61,114 bases of DNA from Bacillus luti (GCF_001884105.1 NZ_MACI01000083.1:1-61114), one strand, 5' to 3'. Counted from the first letter of the stretch, positions 18,813 through 28,081 are shown. The notes: generated by a model from the sequence alone, not told the origin. Numbers and translations are program-made.

Positions 18813-18852
18813 AAAAAAAGCAGAAACAGCTCATAGCCGTTTCTGCTTTTTC
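18813..18852 (-). terminator. terminator of ndh
   Basis: AGCAGAAAC/GTTTCTGCT stem with an imperfect GC/GC extension, flanked by seven As on the left (U-tract in the ndh direction). Confidence 0.9.
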
Positions 18853-18861
18853 TACTATATA

Positions 18862-20073
18862 TTAAAATAACTTCAATTTACCTTTTTTAAGAACTAATAA
18901 AGGTCCACCTAATAAGAATAGGTAACGGTTATCGATAACTTTCTTCATGAAAGAAGCTTTCCAACCTGTTAACTTTTTACCCATAACAACGCCCATTGCA
19001 TCGTCATGACCTAAAGAACATACAGATCCTTTATTGTCGAATGCGAATTTTTTCATTTCGCCTTTGCCACGAACTAACACAGTTAAGTTGTGTGCAATGT
19101 TGTAGCCTTGTTGAATTGCAATTTGTGCTGTTGGTGGGTATGGACGGTTAATTTCCTCGTTAATGATTAACGCTGCGTCACCAACCATGAATACATCTTC
19201 GTATCCTGGAGCGTGCATGTACTCATCAACTTTAACGCGGCCGCGCATTGCTTCAAAGCCAGACTCTTCCACAATACCATTACCACGAACACCTGCAGCC
19301 CAAACTACTGTTTCAGACTTAATTAATTCAGTATCATCACCGTTTGCAACGATAATACCTTCTTCAGTTCCTTCTTTAATTGCTGTACCGATGCGGAATT
19401 CTACGCCTTTTTTCTCAAGTTGTTTTACAGCATATTCTACTAATGCTGGATCAAAACCAGGAAGTGCTGTTGGAGCAGCTTCTACACAGATGATACGTGC
19501 TTTTTCACGTGGTACATTGTACTGTTTGCAAAGTTCAGGAACACGGTTTGCAAGCTCACCTACGTACTCGATACCAGTAAATCCAGCACCACCAACAACG
19601 ATTGTTACTAACTCATCGCGCTTTTCATCCGCATATTTAGCGAAACTAGCTTCCATGTGCTCACGAATTTGACGAGTTGCATTAATGTTAGCAATTGAGA
19701 ATGCATGCTCTTTTAGTCCTGTAATGCCGAATGTTTCTGATTCGAAACCAAGACCGATTACTAAGTAGTCATACTCTAACTCGCCGTCTTTTAAGATAAT
19801 GCGTTTTTCAGCAGCTTTAATTTCTACTACTGTATCTTGTACAAAGTTCACTTTATTTGTATCGATAACGTCTTGAATATCTAGACAGATTTTTTCATCT
19901 TGTAATGTACCAGCTGCGCTCTCGTGTAACCAAGTTGCTTGGTAGTGATAGCTGTTGTTGTTTACTAACGTAATTTCAGCTTCATTTACAGATAATGCTT
20001 TTTGCAGACGAACAGTCGTAATCATCCCGCCATAACCTGCACCTAAAACTACGATTTTTGGAGTCTTCACCAA
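18862..20073 (-). CDS. ndh: type II NADH dehydrogenase (NDH-2)
   Basis: 403 aa. Membrane-associated, oxidises NADH and reduces menaquinone without proton pumping. The FAD Rossmann motif GAGYGGM starts the protein, the NAD-binding motif [16 protein letters not shown] is near residue 170, and the FAD-binding VFMVGDAA is near residue 300. Start: TTG 20073 lies 7 nt from AAGGG; GTG 20070 is an alternative, and the upstream in-frame start at 20118 has no SD. Corresponds to B. subtilis YumB/Ndh. A palindrome upstream suggests redox control. Confidence 0.9.
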   Translation of the reverse strand: MVKTPKIVVLGAGYGGMITTVRLQKALSVNEAEITLVNNNSYHYQATWLHESAAGTLQDEKICLDIQDVIDTNKVNFVQDTVVEIKAAEKRIILKDGELEYDYLVIGLGFESETFGITGLKEHAFSIANINATRQIREHMEASFAKYADEKRDELVTIVVGGAGFTGIEYVGELANRVPELCKQYNVPREKARIICVEAAPTALPGFDPALVEYAVKQLEKKGVEFRIGTAIKEGTEEGIIVANGDDTELIKSETVVWAAGVRGNGIVEESGFEAMRGRVKVDEYMHAPGYEDVFMVGDAALIINEEINRPYPPTAQIAIQQGYNIAHNLTVLVRGKGEMKKFAFDNKGSVCSLGHDDAMGVVMGKKLTGWKASFMKKVIDNRYLFLLGGPLLVLKKGKLKLF

Positions 20074-20142
20074 ATCACAACCCTTTTCTTTATATAATAG
20101 TAATGAAAATAATACCAAGTACTAAAAACTCTATTTGTCAAG

Positions 20143-20162
20143 AATGTGGAATTTATCACATT
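20143..20162. promoter_or_regulatory. Rex/Fnr-like palindrome upstream of ndh
   Basis: AATGTG-N8-CACATT, with core TGTG-N8-CACA shared by Rex and Crp/Fnr operators and 9/10 fit to TGTGA-N6-TCACA. It abuts a TTGACA -35 candidate (minus strand, 20136-20141) of ndh. Which regulator binds is inferred. Confidence 0.5.
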
Positions 20163-20525
20163 CTATATCGTAACAAAACGCAGTCAAAAAATCGTACGAA
20201 TTTTGTCATAGAAATTTAACATAATACTTCCCTATATTAGTCGGTTTTATTCCAGAATTCAAGCACCTAGAGAATTATCAATATTTTAAAATAACATAGC
20301 GTTTTCAAGGGTTTTTCAGCCTTTTTTTCATGTATTTTCCTTTCTGTATATTTTATACAATGTTAAAAACATCTATGCGAAAACTTACACACAATTCAGT
20401 CGTTTTCAGAAGTATTATGAACTGAAATATGCTATCATTTATTTGAAAGTGTCATCATTTGCAGGATTTTCGTGTACATATGAACAATATATGAAATCAA
20501 TATCAAAATTCCATCTATAGGGGGA
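20163..20525. other. ndh-yumC intergenic region
   Basis: About 360 nt, AT-rich, with no ORF of note. Apart from the palindrome at 20143 it must contain the yumC promoter, but I could not single out one -35/-10 pair. Confidence 0.3.
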
Positions 20526-20531
20526 ATGAAA

Positions 20532-21521
20532 GTGGCAGAAAATCAAAAAGTTTACGACATAACAATTATTGGTGGTGGTCCAACAGGACTATTTACAGCA
20601 TTTTATGGCGGTATGAGACAAGCAAGTGTCAAAATCATTGAAAGCTTACCTCAACTTGGAGGACAATTATCCGCACTCTACCCTGAAAAGTACATTTATG
20701 ATGTAGCTGGATTTCCAAAAGTGCGTGCACAAGAGTTAGTTGATAACTTAAAAGAGCAAATGAAGAAATTTGATCCAACTGTTTGCTTAGAAGAGGCTGT
20801 TGATACGCTTGAAAAACAAGCTGACGGTATATTCAAGCTTGTTACGAATAAACAAACTCACTATTCTAAATCAGTCATTATTACTGCTGGCAATGGTGCT
20901 TTCCAACCACGCCGCTTAGAATTAGAAGGCACAGCAAAGTATGAAAAGAAAAACTTACATTACTTTGTTGATGATATGAATAAATTTGCTGGCAAGCGCG
21001 TCGTAGTATTTGGTGGCGGCGACTCAGCGGTAGACTGGACAATGATGTTAGAACCAATCGCTGACAAAGTTACAATCGTTCATCGCCGCGATAAATTCCG
21101 TGCCCATGAACATAGCGTCGAAAATTTAATAAATTCTCGCGCAGAAGTAAGTACACCATATGTTCCAGTTGAACTCATTGGGGATGACAACATTGAACAA
21201 GTCGTTCTTCAACACGTAAAAACGGAAGAAAAAGTTATCATTGATGTGGATGACGTAATTGTAAACTACGGCTTCGTTTCTTCTCTTGGTCCAATTAAAA
21301 ACTGGGGCTTAGATATTCAAAAAAACAGCATTCTCGTGAACTCGAAAATGGAGACAAATATTCCTGGTATTTATGCTGCTGGTGACATTTGTACATATGA
21401 AGGAAAAGTAAAACTCATTGCTTGCGGCTTTGGCGAAGCACCAACAGCAGTAAACAATGCAAAAGCTTACTTCGATCCAAATGCAAAACTTCAACCGATG
21501 CATAGCTCAAGTATGTTTTAA
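20532..21521 (+). CDS. yumC: ferredoxin/flavodoxin-NADP+ reductase, YumC type
   Basis: 329 aa. Transfers electrons between NADPH and ferredoxin or flavodoxin. Thioredoxin-reductase-like fold without redox cysteines: FAD motif GGGPTGLF at the N-terminus, NADP motif [12 protein letters not shown] with HRRDKFR, and [11 protein letters not shown] near the C-terminus. GTG 20532 lies 7 nt after GGGGG; the ATG at 20526 used in public annotations is only 1 nt from the SD. Transcribed divergently from ndh. Confidence 0.93.
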   Translation: MAENQKVYDITIIGGGPTGLFTAFYGGMRQASVKIIESLPQLGGQLSALYPEKYIYDVAGFPKVRAQELVDNLKEQMKKFDPTVCLEEAVDTLEKQADGIFKLVTNKQTHYSKSVIITAGNGAFQPRRLELEGTAKYEKKNLHYFVDDMNKFAGKRVVVFGGGDSAVDWTMMLEPIADKVTIVHRRDKFRAHEHSVENLINSRAEVSTPYVPVELIGDDNIEQVVLQHVKTEEKVIIDVDDVIVNYGFVSSLGPIKNWGLDIQKNSILVNSKMETNIPGIYAAGDICTYEGKVKLIACGFGEAPTAVNNAKAYFDPNAKLQPMHSSSMF

Positions 21522-21530
21522 TATAGACAC

Positions 21531-21566
21531 AAAAAGAACTCCTTTTACATGAAAGGAGTTCTTTTT
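21531..21566 (+). terminator. yumC terminator
   Basis: AAAAAGAACTCCTTT/GAAAGGAGTTCTTTTT near-perfect stem with short loop, ten bases past the stop. Confidence 0.93.
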
Positions 21567-21641
21567 ATCATACTATCTCCCTCTTCCAAAATATGTTACA
21601 ATAAATAAGAACATACGTTTCGTTTATAGGGGGATTATAAA

Positions 21642-22118
21642 ATGAAAGAACCGATTATCGTAAAGAAAGAAGCTTTCCAAGCAATTGGTGTTTCAATTAC
21701 GACGACAAATGAAAAAGAGGCATCTACTGAGGGGGAAATTCCAGCACTTTGGAATCGCTACTTCCAAGAACAAATGATGCAACACATTCCAAATCAACAA
21801 ACGAAAGAAACATTCGCTTTCTATTCAAATTACGAATCAGATGAAACTGGTACATATCAATTTACAATCGGTATGCCTGTTTCTTCATTAGAAAGCGTTC
21901 CTGAAAATATGACATCTTTAACAATACCTGCTGCTACATACGCGGTATTTACAACGAGAAAAGGGCCAGTTGCTGAAGTCGTTTGCGAAGCTTGGGAATA
22001 TATTTGGCAATGGTCGAAAGAAAATAAACGCGCTTTTACAACAGACTTTGAGCTTTATGATGAAAGAGCGTTAGATCCAAATAATGTACAATTAGATATT
22101 TATATTGCGTTAGTTTAA
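21642..22118 (+). CDS. GyrI-like/AraC effector-binding domain protein
   Basis: 158 aa, soluble. A stand-alone effector-binding domain: IVKKEAFQAIGVS at the start, a central YESDETGTYQFTIGMPV strand pair and IPAATYAVFTTRKGP, then WEYIWQWSKENKRAFTTDFELY before the C-terminal DIYIALV. This fold, seen in GyrI and in the C-terminal domain of BmrR/Rob, binds small hydrophobic molecules. No DNA-binding domain. ATG 21642 after GGGGG. Ends in its own terminator. Confidence 0.82.
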   Translation: MKEPIIVKKEAFQAIGVSITTTNEKEASTEGEIPALWNRYFQEQMMQHIPNQQTKETFAFYSNYESDETGTYQFTIGMPVSSLESVPENMTSLTIPAATYAVFTTRKGPVAEVVCEAWEYIWQWSKENKRAFTTDFELYDERALDPNNVQLDIYIALV

Positions 22119-22148
22119 AAAAGATGCCCTTTCGGCGTCTTTTTTTGT
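22117..22148 (+). terminator. terminator of the effector-binding protein gene
   Basis: AAAGATGCC/GGCGTCTTT stem followed by TTTTT. Confidence 0.9.
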
Positions 22149-22224
22149 CGTTAAATAGCCACTGTGCAAATCCGACATTATTGTCTACAATGAGAAAGTG
22201 CAGTATAGAAATATTAGAAACTGT

Positions 22225-22279
22225 ATAAAGTGAAACTATACCCACTCGGGGTTTTACTACCCGTTAACGCGGGACAAAA
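22225..22279 (+). repeat. bcr1-like repeat, short internally deleted copy
   Basis: Keeps the left end (ATAAAGTGAAACT) and the right end (TACTACCCGTTAACGCGGGA) of the element and lacks both inner hairpins, about 55 bp in all. Confidence 0.65.
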
Positions 22280-22331
22280 CGATTGTTAACTGGTTTTTTA
22301 GTTTAAATTTGTCATATAGAAAGGAAGCAAT

Positions 22332-23579
22332 ATGGAGGAACTACAACAAAATAAATCTGCTTTAGAAGAGAATGCGAAACCGTTATTAAAAAATACGAAT
22401 TTCCTTTTTCTTTGGGCAGCTACTCTTTTTTCAAGTTTTGCTTTAGCCTTTTTTACATTTTCACAAACGTGGTACATAGCAAAAACATTAAACCTTGAAG
22501 CTTCACTCGGTGTTGTTTTCGTAGCCCTTAGTGTTCCAAGGCTTATTTTTATGATTGTCGGCGGCGCTGTAGCTGATAAATTCCCGAAAAAAAATATTAT
22601 GTTTTACTCCAACATTATTCGTGCGATTCTTGTCGCAACCATTCTCACATGGTTTATCGTTGGTGATGTAACACTATATACATTTGCTTTATTCGCTTTA
22701 TTCTTTGGACTTGCTGACGCTTTCTTCTGGTCTGCAGACGGATCAATTCTGCCGGAACTAGTAGAAAAAAGCCGTTTAACACAAGCAAATTCACTTACAC
22801 AAATGACAAACCAAGCATCGGTCATCCTAGGCCCTGTACTTGGCGGTATTCTCATCAAATTTACGAACTATGAAACAATCTTTTCAATTACGATTTTACT
22901 GCTGATCGTCGCAGCCATACTCGTTCAAAAAATACACTTTACAGTGCCAGAACAGCAAAATACAGACAAAGGCATGTTCACTTCTATAAAAGAAGGAATC
23001 TTATACGTAAAGGAATCACCATTCCTTTCCACTTTCCTTATTTGTAGCGCCTTTCTAAACTTATTTTTAATTGGTCCGATGCAAGTCGGTTTCCCGCTCT
23101 TTGTCAAAAACGTGCTGCACGGTGACTCGCTCCAGTTCAGTTACTTAGAAGCATCTGTAGGCGGTGGAATGGCAATAGGCGCTGTCATTGTCGGATTAAA
23201 AAATATTAATCGTAGACGCGGACTATTTTGCATTATCATGATGCTACTGTCTGGTGTATTCTTCTTATCCATCAACTTTAGCACCGTACTTTGGCAAGCA
23301 TTATTAGCCGGCATGTTTTACGGTATTACAATCGCAATGGCGATCGTCCCGCTTATGGCTATGATTCAATCGACAGTAAAAGAAGAAATGATGGGACGCG
23401 TAATGAGCTTGCTTATGCTATCATCAATGGGCTTTATCCCGCTCTCTTATGCATTCACATCAATCGCGCTTGCAATGGGAATTCCAATCGTAACCGTTAT
23501 GAAAAGCGGTGCAATTGCGGTTATTGTCTTCGTACTATTTGTAGCGATTCGTGTGCCAGTTGTAAGAAAGTTCGATTAG
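22332..23579 (+). CDS. major facilitator superfamily transporter (MFS_3/enterobactin-exporter-like)
   Basis: 415 aa with twelve hydrophobic segments. The loop after segment 2 has VGGAVADKFPKKNIMF, the MFS motif A equivalent (G-x3-D-x4-K/R). FWSADGSILPELVEKSRLTQ and NQASVILGPVLGGIL match the drug or siderophore exporter branch. Cytoplasmic N-terminus before the first helix at about residue 25. ATG 22332 after GAAAGGAAG. The bcr1 fragment lies just upstream, and no downstream partner is in the same operon. Substrate unknown. Confidence 0.87.
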   Translation: MEELQQNKSALEENAKPLLKNTNFLFLWAATLFSSFALAFFTFSQTWYIAKTLNLEASLGVVFVALSVPRLIFMIVGGAVADKFPKKNIMFYSNIIRAILVATILTWFIVGDVTLYTFALFALFFGLADAFFWSADGSILPELVEKSRLTQANSLTQMTNQASVILGPVLGGILIKFTNYETIFSITILLLIVAAILVQKIHFTVPEQQNTDKGMFTSIKEGILYVKESPFLSTFLICSAFLNLFLIGPMQVGFPLFVKNVLHGDSLQFSYLEASVGGGMAIGAVIVGLKNINRRRGLFCIIMMLLSGVFFLSINFSTVLWQALLAGMFYGITIAMAIVPLMAMIQSTVKEEMMGRVMSLLMLSSMGFIPLSYAFTSIALAMGIPIVTVMKSGAIAVIVFVLFVAIRVPVVRKFD

Positions 23580-23596
23580 ATAATTAGAGTCATGTG

Positions 23597-24478
23597 TTAT
23601 ACGCATGGCTCTTTTTCAAATGGATCAAACAGCGATATCCCCTTCCTTCTCCTTAATGCAGCTCCCCACTCTAATCCAACCTCTAAAAATAGATCTCGCA
23701 CTGTACTATATAAAAGAGCCCCAATGTCTTTACGAATTTCCCCATATTTATCTGCCCTCACAACACTTTTCACGCGCCAAATGAAATTTCCGTTCACTTC
23801 TTCATCAGCTAATATTTGCTCTAGTAAAACACCTTGCTCTAGTAACCCGCTCTTTTTATAAGCAAGCTCCACCTTACTCCACAGTAAGTTAATCTTCTTC
23901 GGGCTACTCGTCATTGGCACAAGTGCGTATATAAAAGGCTTCGGTATATCATGACGACAATACGTTTCATCAAGCTCGTACGTTACTTTTCTTTTCTCTT
24001 TTATTTGTGGAAGGTTTTTAGAAAGAATTGTTTCCCCCTCATTTTTTTGCTCATTTTTACTACAGCCAGCTGCATAATCCTCACTTTCACATGCGGACAT
24101 TTTCATACGGTCATCCATGCGGTCAATTGCAGATGTAAGAAAAACATATAGGTTCGCACTATACCCACCGCGCTTATGTCTCTCTTTTGTCGCAACACGC
24201 TTTATAATTCCTAATTCCTCCAACTTTGCAATGGAACGGCGTACTGTACGAATACTCTTTCCAACATTCGTCGCAATCGTCTCCATTAACGGACAAGCAA
24301 CTCCTACTGTTTTTTGTTTCTCATTTACCGCATATTTCCCTAAAAAATGAATAATGATAGAATCAGTTTTATTCAATTGAAATCGATAGCACTTCAAAAC
24401 TTGTCTTTGGTATGTATTAAACTCTTCTTTACTTCGAAATTCACTGTATGGTTTCATTAAATTATATAAGCTTCCCAT
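23597..24478 (-). CDS. helix-turn-helix replication-initiator-like DNA-binding protein
   Basis: 293 aa. N-terminal winged HTH: CPLMETIATNVGKSIRTVRR with IAKLEELGIIKRV (about residues 65-110), resembling plasmid RepA/primase-associated HTH proteins. The middle is variable and charged (KNEQKNEGE). The C-terminus has no recognised domain. No plasmid or phage genes adjoin it, so it is a chromosomal orphan of unknown target. ATG 24478 precedes MGSLYNLMKPYSEF. It is convergent with the MFS gene. Confidence 0.7.
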   Translation of the reverse strand: MGSLYNLMKPYSEFRSKEEFNTYQRQVLKCYRFQLNKTDSIIIHFLGKYAVNEKQKTVGVACPLMETIATNVGKSIRTVRRSIAKLEELGIIKRVATKERHKRGGYSANLYVFLTSAIDRMDDRMKMSACESEDYAAGCSKNEQKNEGETILSKNLPQIKEKRKVTYELDETYCRHDIPKPFIYALVPMTSSPKKINLLWSKVELAYKKSGLLEQGVLLEQILADEEVNGNFIWRVKSVVRADKYGEIRKDIGALLYSTVRDLFLEVGLEWGAALRRRKGISLFDPFEKEPCV

Positions 24479-24558
24479 TTATATCACCTCATATATAAGT
24501 AAGAGGCTGGAAGGGAAATTGGCGTGATACTAAATATTTTTTTACTGGAGATGAAAAT

Positions 24559-25020
24559 ATGATTGTAATTAGCGCTTGTTTAGGTGGTATCGCTTGCCGT
24601 TATGACGGGAATGACAACCTCGTTTCAAAAATAGAGGAGTTACTGCAACAAGAAGATACAGTCCTCATTTGCCCTGAAGTATTAGGAGGGCTACCAACGC
24701 CTCGCCCCTCAGCTGAAATTATTGGCGGAAATGGCGATGACGTTTTGGATGGAAAAGCGAAAGTGATGACGAAAGATGGTGAAGATGTCACAGAAGCTTT
24801 CGTGAGTGGTGCTTATAAAGCATTAGAACAAATTAAAGATTTACACCCGGAATATATTATTTTAAAAGAACGTAGTCCATCTTGTGGTAGTTCTACGATT
24901 TACACTGGAGAATTTAACGGTAATAAACAAACCGGTTACGGGGTAACAACTGCTTTATTTAAAAGACATGGCTTTACAGTGATTTCAGAAGAAGATTTTG
25001 AAAATCAAAAAAGGAATTGA
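24559..25020 (+). CDS. DUF523 family protein (2-thiouracil desulfurase-like)
   Basis: 153 aa. DUF523 hallmarks: VISACLGGIACRYDG at the N-terminus, CPEVLGGLPTPRPSAEI near residue 40, and LKERSPSCGSSTIYTG near residue 107. The three Cys are those proposed to hold a [4Fe-4S] cluster in TudS-type desulfurases. Activity on thiouracil is known for some family members; here it is inference. ATG 24559 after TGGAGATG. Confidence 0.85.
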   Translation: MIVISACLGGIACRYDGNDNLVSKIEELLQQEDTVLICPEVLGGLPTPRPSAEIIGGNGDDVLDGKAKVMTKDGEDVTEAFVSGAYKALEQIKDLHPEYIILKERSPSCGSSTIYTGEFNGNKQTGYGVTTALFKRHGFTVISEEDFENQKRN

Positions 25021-25043
25021 CCCTGTTCGTCAATTCCTTTTTA
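25009..25043. terminator. bidirectional terminator
   Basis: AAAAGGAATTGAC/GTCAATTCCTTTT stem at the end of the DUF523 gene, shared with the convergent YxeA-like gene. Confidence 0.9.
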
Positions 25044-25049
25044 TCTGTC

Positions 25050-25403
25050 TTATTTCACGCTTAATTTTTCTTTCACTTTCGCTGGAAGCTCGTCTTTCTT
25101 CACTTCTTCCCAAGCTGTTACACCTTTTTTATCTGAGTGATATACACGTAAGAATGCTTCTTTACGAAGGTTTTTCACAGCTGTAAATTCTAATTCTTTT
25201 TCTTTACCTTCTTTATCAAATGCAGGTAACTTATACTCGAATGATTTATGCGGCTCACCGTTATCAGCTTTTTCATTCTTCTCAGTTCCATCAGTTGTAA
25301 TTTGAACGTAGTACTCATCTTTACCCATACGGTTAATATCACAACCAACTAACAAACTTGCAAATACAACTAAAATACTAAACAGTGCAATGTATCTTTT
25401 CAT
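25050..25403 (-). CDS. YxeA-family (DUF1093) lipoprotein
   Basis: 117 aa from ATG 25403 (SD GAGGTGA; the GTG at 25412 overlaps it). The signal peptide ends in VFASLLVGC, a lipobox, so the protein should be lipid-anchored outside. The body has YYVQITTDG, FEYKLPAFDKEGKEKELEF and LRKEAFLRVYHSDKKGVTAWEEV, typical of DUF1093/YxeA beta-barrel proteins. Function unknown; some paralogues sit beside ABC exporters. Single gene here. Confidence 0.8.
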   Translation of the reverse strand: MKRYIALFSILVVFASLLVGCDINRMGKDEYYVQITTDGTEKNEKADNGEPHKSFEYKLPAFDKEGKEKELEFTAVKNLRKEAFLRVYHSDKKGVTAWEEVKKDELPAKVKEKLSVK

Positions 25404-25509
25404 TTCCTTCACCTCATATGTTTTTTCTTATATTCTTATCTTAAAGCCCCAAGCTTAAAGAAGAAATTCAAAAACATGACATGAACATTACACTTTTGTA
25501 AGATAATAA

Positions 25510-25608
25510 TTATTTCTTCACTCTAGAAACCGTCATCCCGTCACCAATTGGAATAAGTACAGATTCTAACTTTGGATGAGTTGCTACCACTTCATTATAA
25601 AAAGCCTT
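25510..25608 (-). pseudogene. C-terminal remnant of an O-methyltransferase
   Basis: Minus-strand reading from 25608 to the TAA at 25510 gives 32 codons containing FYNEVVATHPKLESV and IPIGDGMTVSRVKK. This is the last strand region of YrrM-type SAM-dependent O-methyltransferases. The catalytic SAM-binding part is absent: upstream of it is a perfect palindrome instead. There is no start codon or SD, so it is not expressed as such. Confidence 0.6.
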
Positions 25609-25650
25609 AAGGGAGATGAATTTTATAATTCATCTCCCTTAAGGCTTTTT
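25599..25650. terminator. perfect 24-bp palindrome, terminator-like
   Basis: Arms 25599-25622 and 25627-25650 are perfectly complementary around a TTAT loop. Flanking A5 and T5 are part of the arms, so it can terminate in both directions. It sits at the junction of the methyltransferase remnant and the small CTG-start gene. Confidence 0.75.
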
Positions 25651-25690
25651 ATCCGCTATCTCTTTACTAGCAATTTTTCTATTGTACCTA

Positions 25691-25876
25691 TTACCGCCAA
25701 TAACGTCTTTCACGCCAGTTTCGCCACTTATCACGGATTTTATCACGTAATTTCCTTATACCGTTTATTACACCTTCTATTATGCATTCTATTATAATGT
25801 CTATCACAAGGTATCTTATAAATCTAAAAATAGAACCTATAACGTACTTCAATATAAATTCAAAAATATCTTCCAG
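25691..25876 (-). CDS. 61-aa basic membrane peptide with an apparent CTG start
   Basis: Open frame between an upstream TAA and the TAA at 25691. No ATG, GTG or TTG occurs near the N-terminus, but a CTG at 25874-25876 lies 7 nt behind AGAGGGG (25884-25890). Translation gives (M)EDIFEFILKYVIGSIFRF, then an Ile-rich helix (residues 20-40, IDIIIECIIEGVI) and a Lys/Arg/Trp-rich tail (KIRDKWRNWRERRYWR). This pattern suits a small membrane-bound peptide. I do not recognise a family. The case rests on SD spacing and the biased amino acid pattern. Confidence 0.5.
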   Translation of the reverse strand: MEDIFEFILKYVIGSIFRFIRYLVIDIIIECIIEGVINGIRKLRDKIRDKWRNWRERRYWR

Positions 25877-26088
25877 TACATATCCCCTCTTTCTATCCTT
25901 CCATTATAACTGGAAAAAAGAGAACTTGAAGCTCAAATAAATGATAAAGAAATTGGAAGTCAATAGATGAAAAAGGGTTTCTAAGTGATGAATTGAATAT
26001 ATATTTATTGTTCTCTAACTTTTGAGCGAAAGTTTTTTACATAAGTTTCATTCTTTCCTAATTCAAAGTTTTCGAGAGGTGAAATAAT

Positions 26089-26652
26089 ATGAATCCTATT
26101 TTATTAGATGTTCCGTTACAAATAGAAACAGACAGACTCATTCTTCGAGCACCGCTTCAAGCTGGTGAAGGGGATATAGTACAACAAGCTATTAAAGATT
26201 CCATTAATGAATTAAAGCAATGGTTGTCTTTATTTCAGTCCATTCCTACTGTTGAAGAAACGGAAATTCTTCTGAGAAATGCACATATAGATTTTTTGAA
26301 AAGAGAAAGCTTTCGCTATCTTATCTATCATAAAGAGACGAATGATTTTGTTGGAACTGCTAGTCTTCATCGAATTAATTGGAAGGTTTCTAAATGTGAA
26401 ATTGGATACTGGATTAACACGCAATTTAGTGGCAGTGGATATATGACAGAAACAGTAAGTGCGTTAACAAACCTTGGATTTCAGTTATTCAAATTTAGAA
26501 GGATTGAAATACGATGTGAATGTAATAACACGAAAAGTCGTGCACTCCCTGAAAAACTAGGCTTTGAACTTGAAGGGATATTACGTAATGAAGATTTTTC
26601 AGCTGACGGCAAACAACTAACTGATACTTGCATCTATGCAAAAATAAAGTGA
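26089..26652 (+). CDS. RimJ/RimL-type GNAT acetyltransferase
   Basis: 187 aa. ETDRLILRAP near the N-terminus and KCEIGYWINTQFSGSGYMTE (acetyl-CoA loop) followed by RIEIRCECNNTKSRALPEKL are the RimL-like GNAT pattern that N-acetylates ribosomal or other protein N-termini, or small amines. ATG 26089 after GAGAGGTG. The stop codon TGA is inside the left end of a bcr1-like fragment, so the last two codons come from the repeat. Confidence 0.87.
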   Translation: MNPILLDVPLQIETDRLILRAPLQAGEGDIVQQAIKDSINELKQWLSLFQSIPTVEETEILLRNAHIDFLKRESFRYLIYHKETNDFVGTASLHRINWKVSKCEIGYWINTQFSGSGYMTETVSALTNLGFQLFKFRRIEIRCECNNTKSRALPEKLGFELEGILRNEDFSADGKQLTDTCIYAKIK

Positions 26653-26690
26653 AATATTGATTAGCCTTGGTAATCAGGCTTTTACGGCAA
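26644..26690 (+). repeat. bcr1-like repeat fragment
   Basis: ATAAAGTGAAA-TATTGATTAG-CC...AATCAGGCTTTTACGG keeps the left end and the CAATCGGGCTTTTACGG-like centre only. Confidence 0.5.
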
Positions 26691-26693
26691 AAG

Positions 26694-26745
26694 AAAAGAC
26701 CTCCTTAACGATTTTATTCCATCGCTAAAAAGGTCTTTTTCTATT
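26694..26745 (-). terminator. terminator of yutM
   Basis: AAAAGACCT...AGGTCTTTTT stem extended by CGAT/ATCG, an imperfect hairpin before the convergent yutM stop. Confidence 0.7.
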
Positions 26746-26757
26746 TCGGCTAAAAAC

Positions 26758-27111
26758 TTAGCACTCTTCTGGCTTACCAGCATTCGTCGCTGTACGGAAA
26801 GATGATCCACATCCGCATGATGCGATTGCGTTTGGATTATCGATTGTGAATCCGCCGCCAAGCATAGATTGTTTATAATCAATTTTTACTCCTTTAACAA
26901 TTGGAGCACTTTCTGTATCGATAACAAATTCAACACCGAAAAACTCAAGAACTGTGTCGTCTTCTTTTGGTTCTACTTCAAATCCTAAGCCGTAAGAAAG
27001 GCCAGTACATCCGCCGCCATGTACAGCAAGGCGCACATACTTCTCTCCATCTTCAGCATCTTTTAACATATCTTTAATTTGAAAAGCTGCTTGTTCTGTT
27101 ACTTCAATCAT
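26758..27111 (-). CDS. yutM: HesB/IscA-family A-type Fe-S carrier YutM
   Basis: 117 aa from ATG 27111; the longer ORF from 27150 is not preceded by an SD. It passes Fe-S clusters to apo-proteins. The three conserved Cys are in GGGCTGLSYG and in SCGCGSSF near the C-terminus, with the YKQSMLGGGFTIDNPNA family core between. Ends TATNAGKPEEC as in B. subtilis YutM. It follows dapF by about 40 nt, suggesting a dapF-yutM operon. Recipient could include the nearby lipoyl synthase, by inference. Confidence 0.92.
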   Translation of the reverse strand: MIEVTEQAAFQIKDMLKDAEDGEKYVRLAVHGGGCTGLSYGLGFEVEPKEDDTVLEFFGVEFVIDTESAPIVKGVKIDYKQSMLGGGFTIDNPNAIASCGCGSSFRTATNAGKPEEC

Positions 27112-27152
27112 GAAATACACCATCCTTTCTGTTCTCATTCCATTATACATCT

Positions 27153-28019
27153 TTACGCTTCTATCTTGTACTCATACACTCCGCGGCAAATTACTTCCGC
27201 AGGTCCTTTCATTAACACGTTTCCTTCTTCTGTCCACGCAATCATTAAATCGCCGCCAGCTAAATGAACGGTAATTTCTTTACCACGTTCCATCTTCCCA
27301 TTCAAAATAGCAGCTACAACGGCAGCGCATGCCCCTGTTCCGCAAGCTTGCGTTACACCAGAACCACGTTCCCAAACGCGAAAATTCATTTCTTCATCGT
27401 TTAAAATCTCGATAAATTCAACGTTCACTCGCTCTGGGAACATTTCATGTGTCTCAAGAACTGGACCAAGTGTTGTAAGAGGTGCTTGTTCTACATCCTC
27501 AACAAAAATAACCGCATGCGGGTTCCCCATTGAAACAGCTGTAAATGCATAACGATGATTATTGTATAAGAAGTTTTCACGAATAAATGGCGTTTCACCT
27601 TCGCCAAGCATCGGTATTTCTTCACGTGTTAAACGTGGTGCACCCATATCGATTTTCGCTAATGTAACTTTCCCTTCTTCTACCGTTACTTCCGCCGTTA
27701 CAATGCCAGCTAACGTTTCAATTGTGAAAACTGTTTCCTCTACTAGTTTATGCTCATACGCATATTTCGCTACGCAGCGCAAACCATTACCACAGCTCTT
27801 TCCTTCTGATCCATCATTATTAAACATACGCATCTTCACCGGAGCTACATCAGACGGACAAATTAAAATCATTCCGTCTGCTCCAATACCAGTATTAATA
27901 TTTGAAACCTTTTCCGCCACAAGAGCTAAATCTTCTTCAGGAATTTGTTCTTCAAACATATTTACATATATATAACTATTGCCAAGACCATGCATTTTTG
28001 TAAAAGAAAATTGGCTCAT
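27153..28019 (-). CDS. dapF: diaminopimelate epimerase
   Basis: 288 aa. Converts LL- to meso-diaminopimelate for lysine and peptidoglycan. PLP-independent two-cysteine racemase: the first Cys in [12 protein letters not shown] (about residue 76), the second in [10 protein letters not shown] (about residue 226). [13 protein letters not shown] opens the protein. ATG 28019 after GGAGTG. Promoter TTGTGT-17-TATACT lies about 40-60 nt upstream. Operon with yutM. Confidence 0.95.
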   Translation of the reverse strand: MSQFSFTKMHGLGNSYIYVNMFEEQIPEEDLALVAEKVSNINTGIGADGMILICPSDVAPVKMRMFNNDGSEGKSCGNGLRCVAKYAYEHKLVEETVFTIETLAGIVTAEVTVEEGKVTLAKIDMGAPRLTREEIPMLGEGETPFIRENFLYNNHRYAFTAVSMGNPHAVIFVEDVEQAPLTTLGPVLETHEMFPERVNVEFIEILNDEEMNFRVWERGSGVTQACGTGACAAVVAAILNGKMERGKEITVHLAGGDLMIAWTEEGNVLMKGPAEVICRGVYEYKIEA

Positions 28020-28052
28020 TTATATTCACTCCAAAAATAATTTGTTATTTTA

Positions 28053-28081
28053 AGTATAGAATGCATGCTTTTAGAACACAA
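28053..28081 (-). promoter_or_regulatory. dapF promoter candidate
   Basis: On the minus strand TTGTGT (28081-28076), 17-nt spacer, TATACT (28058-28053). Confidence 0.5.
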
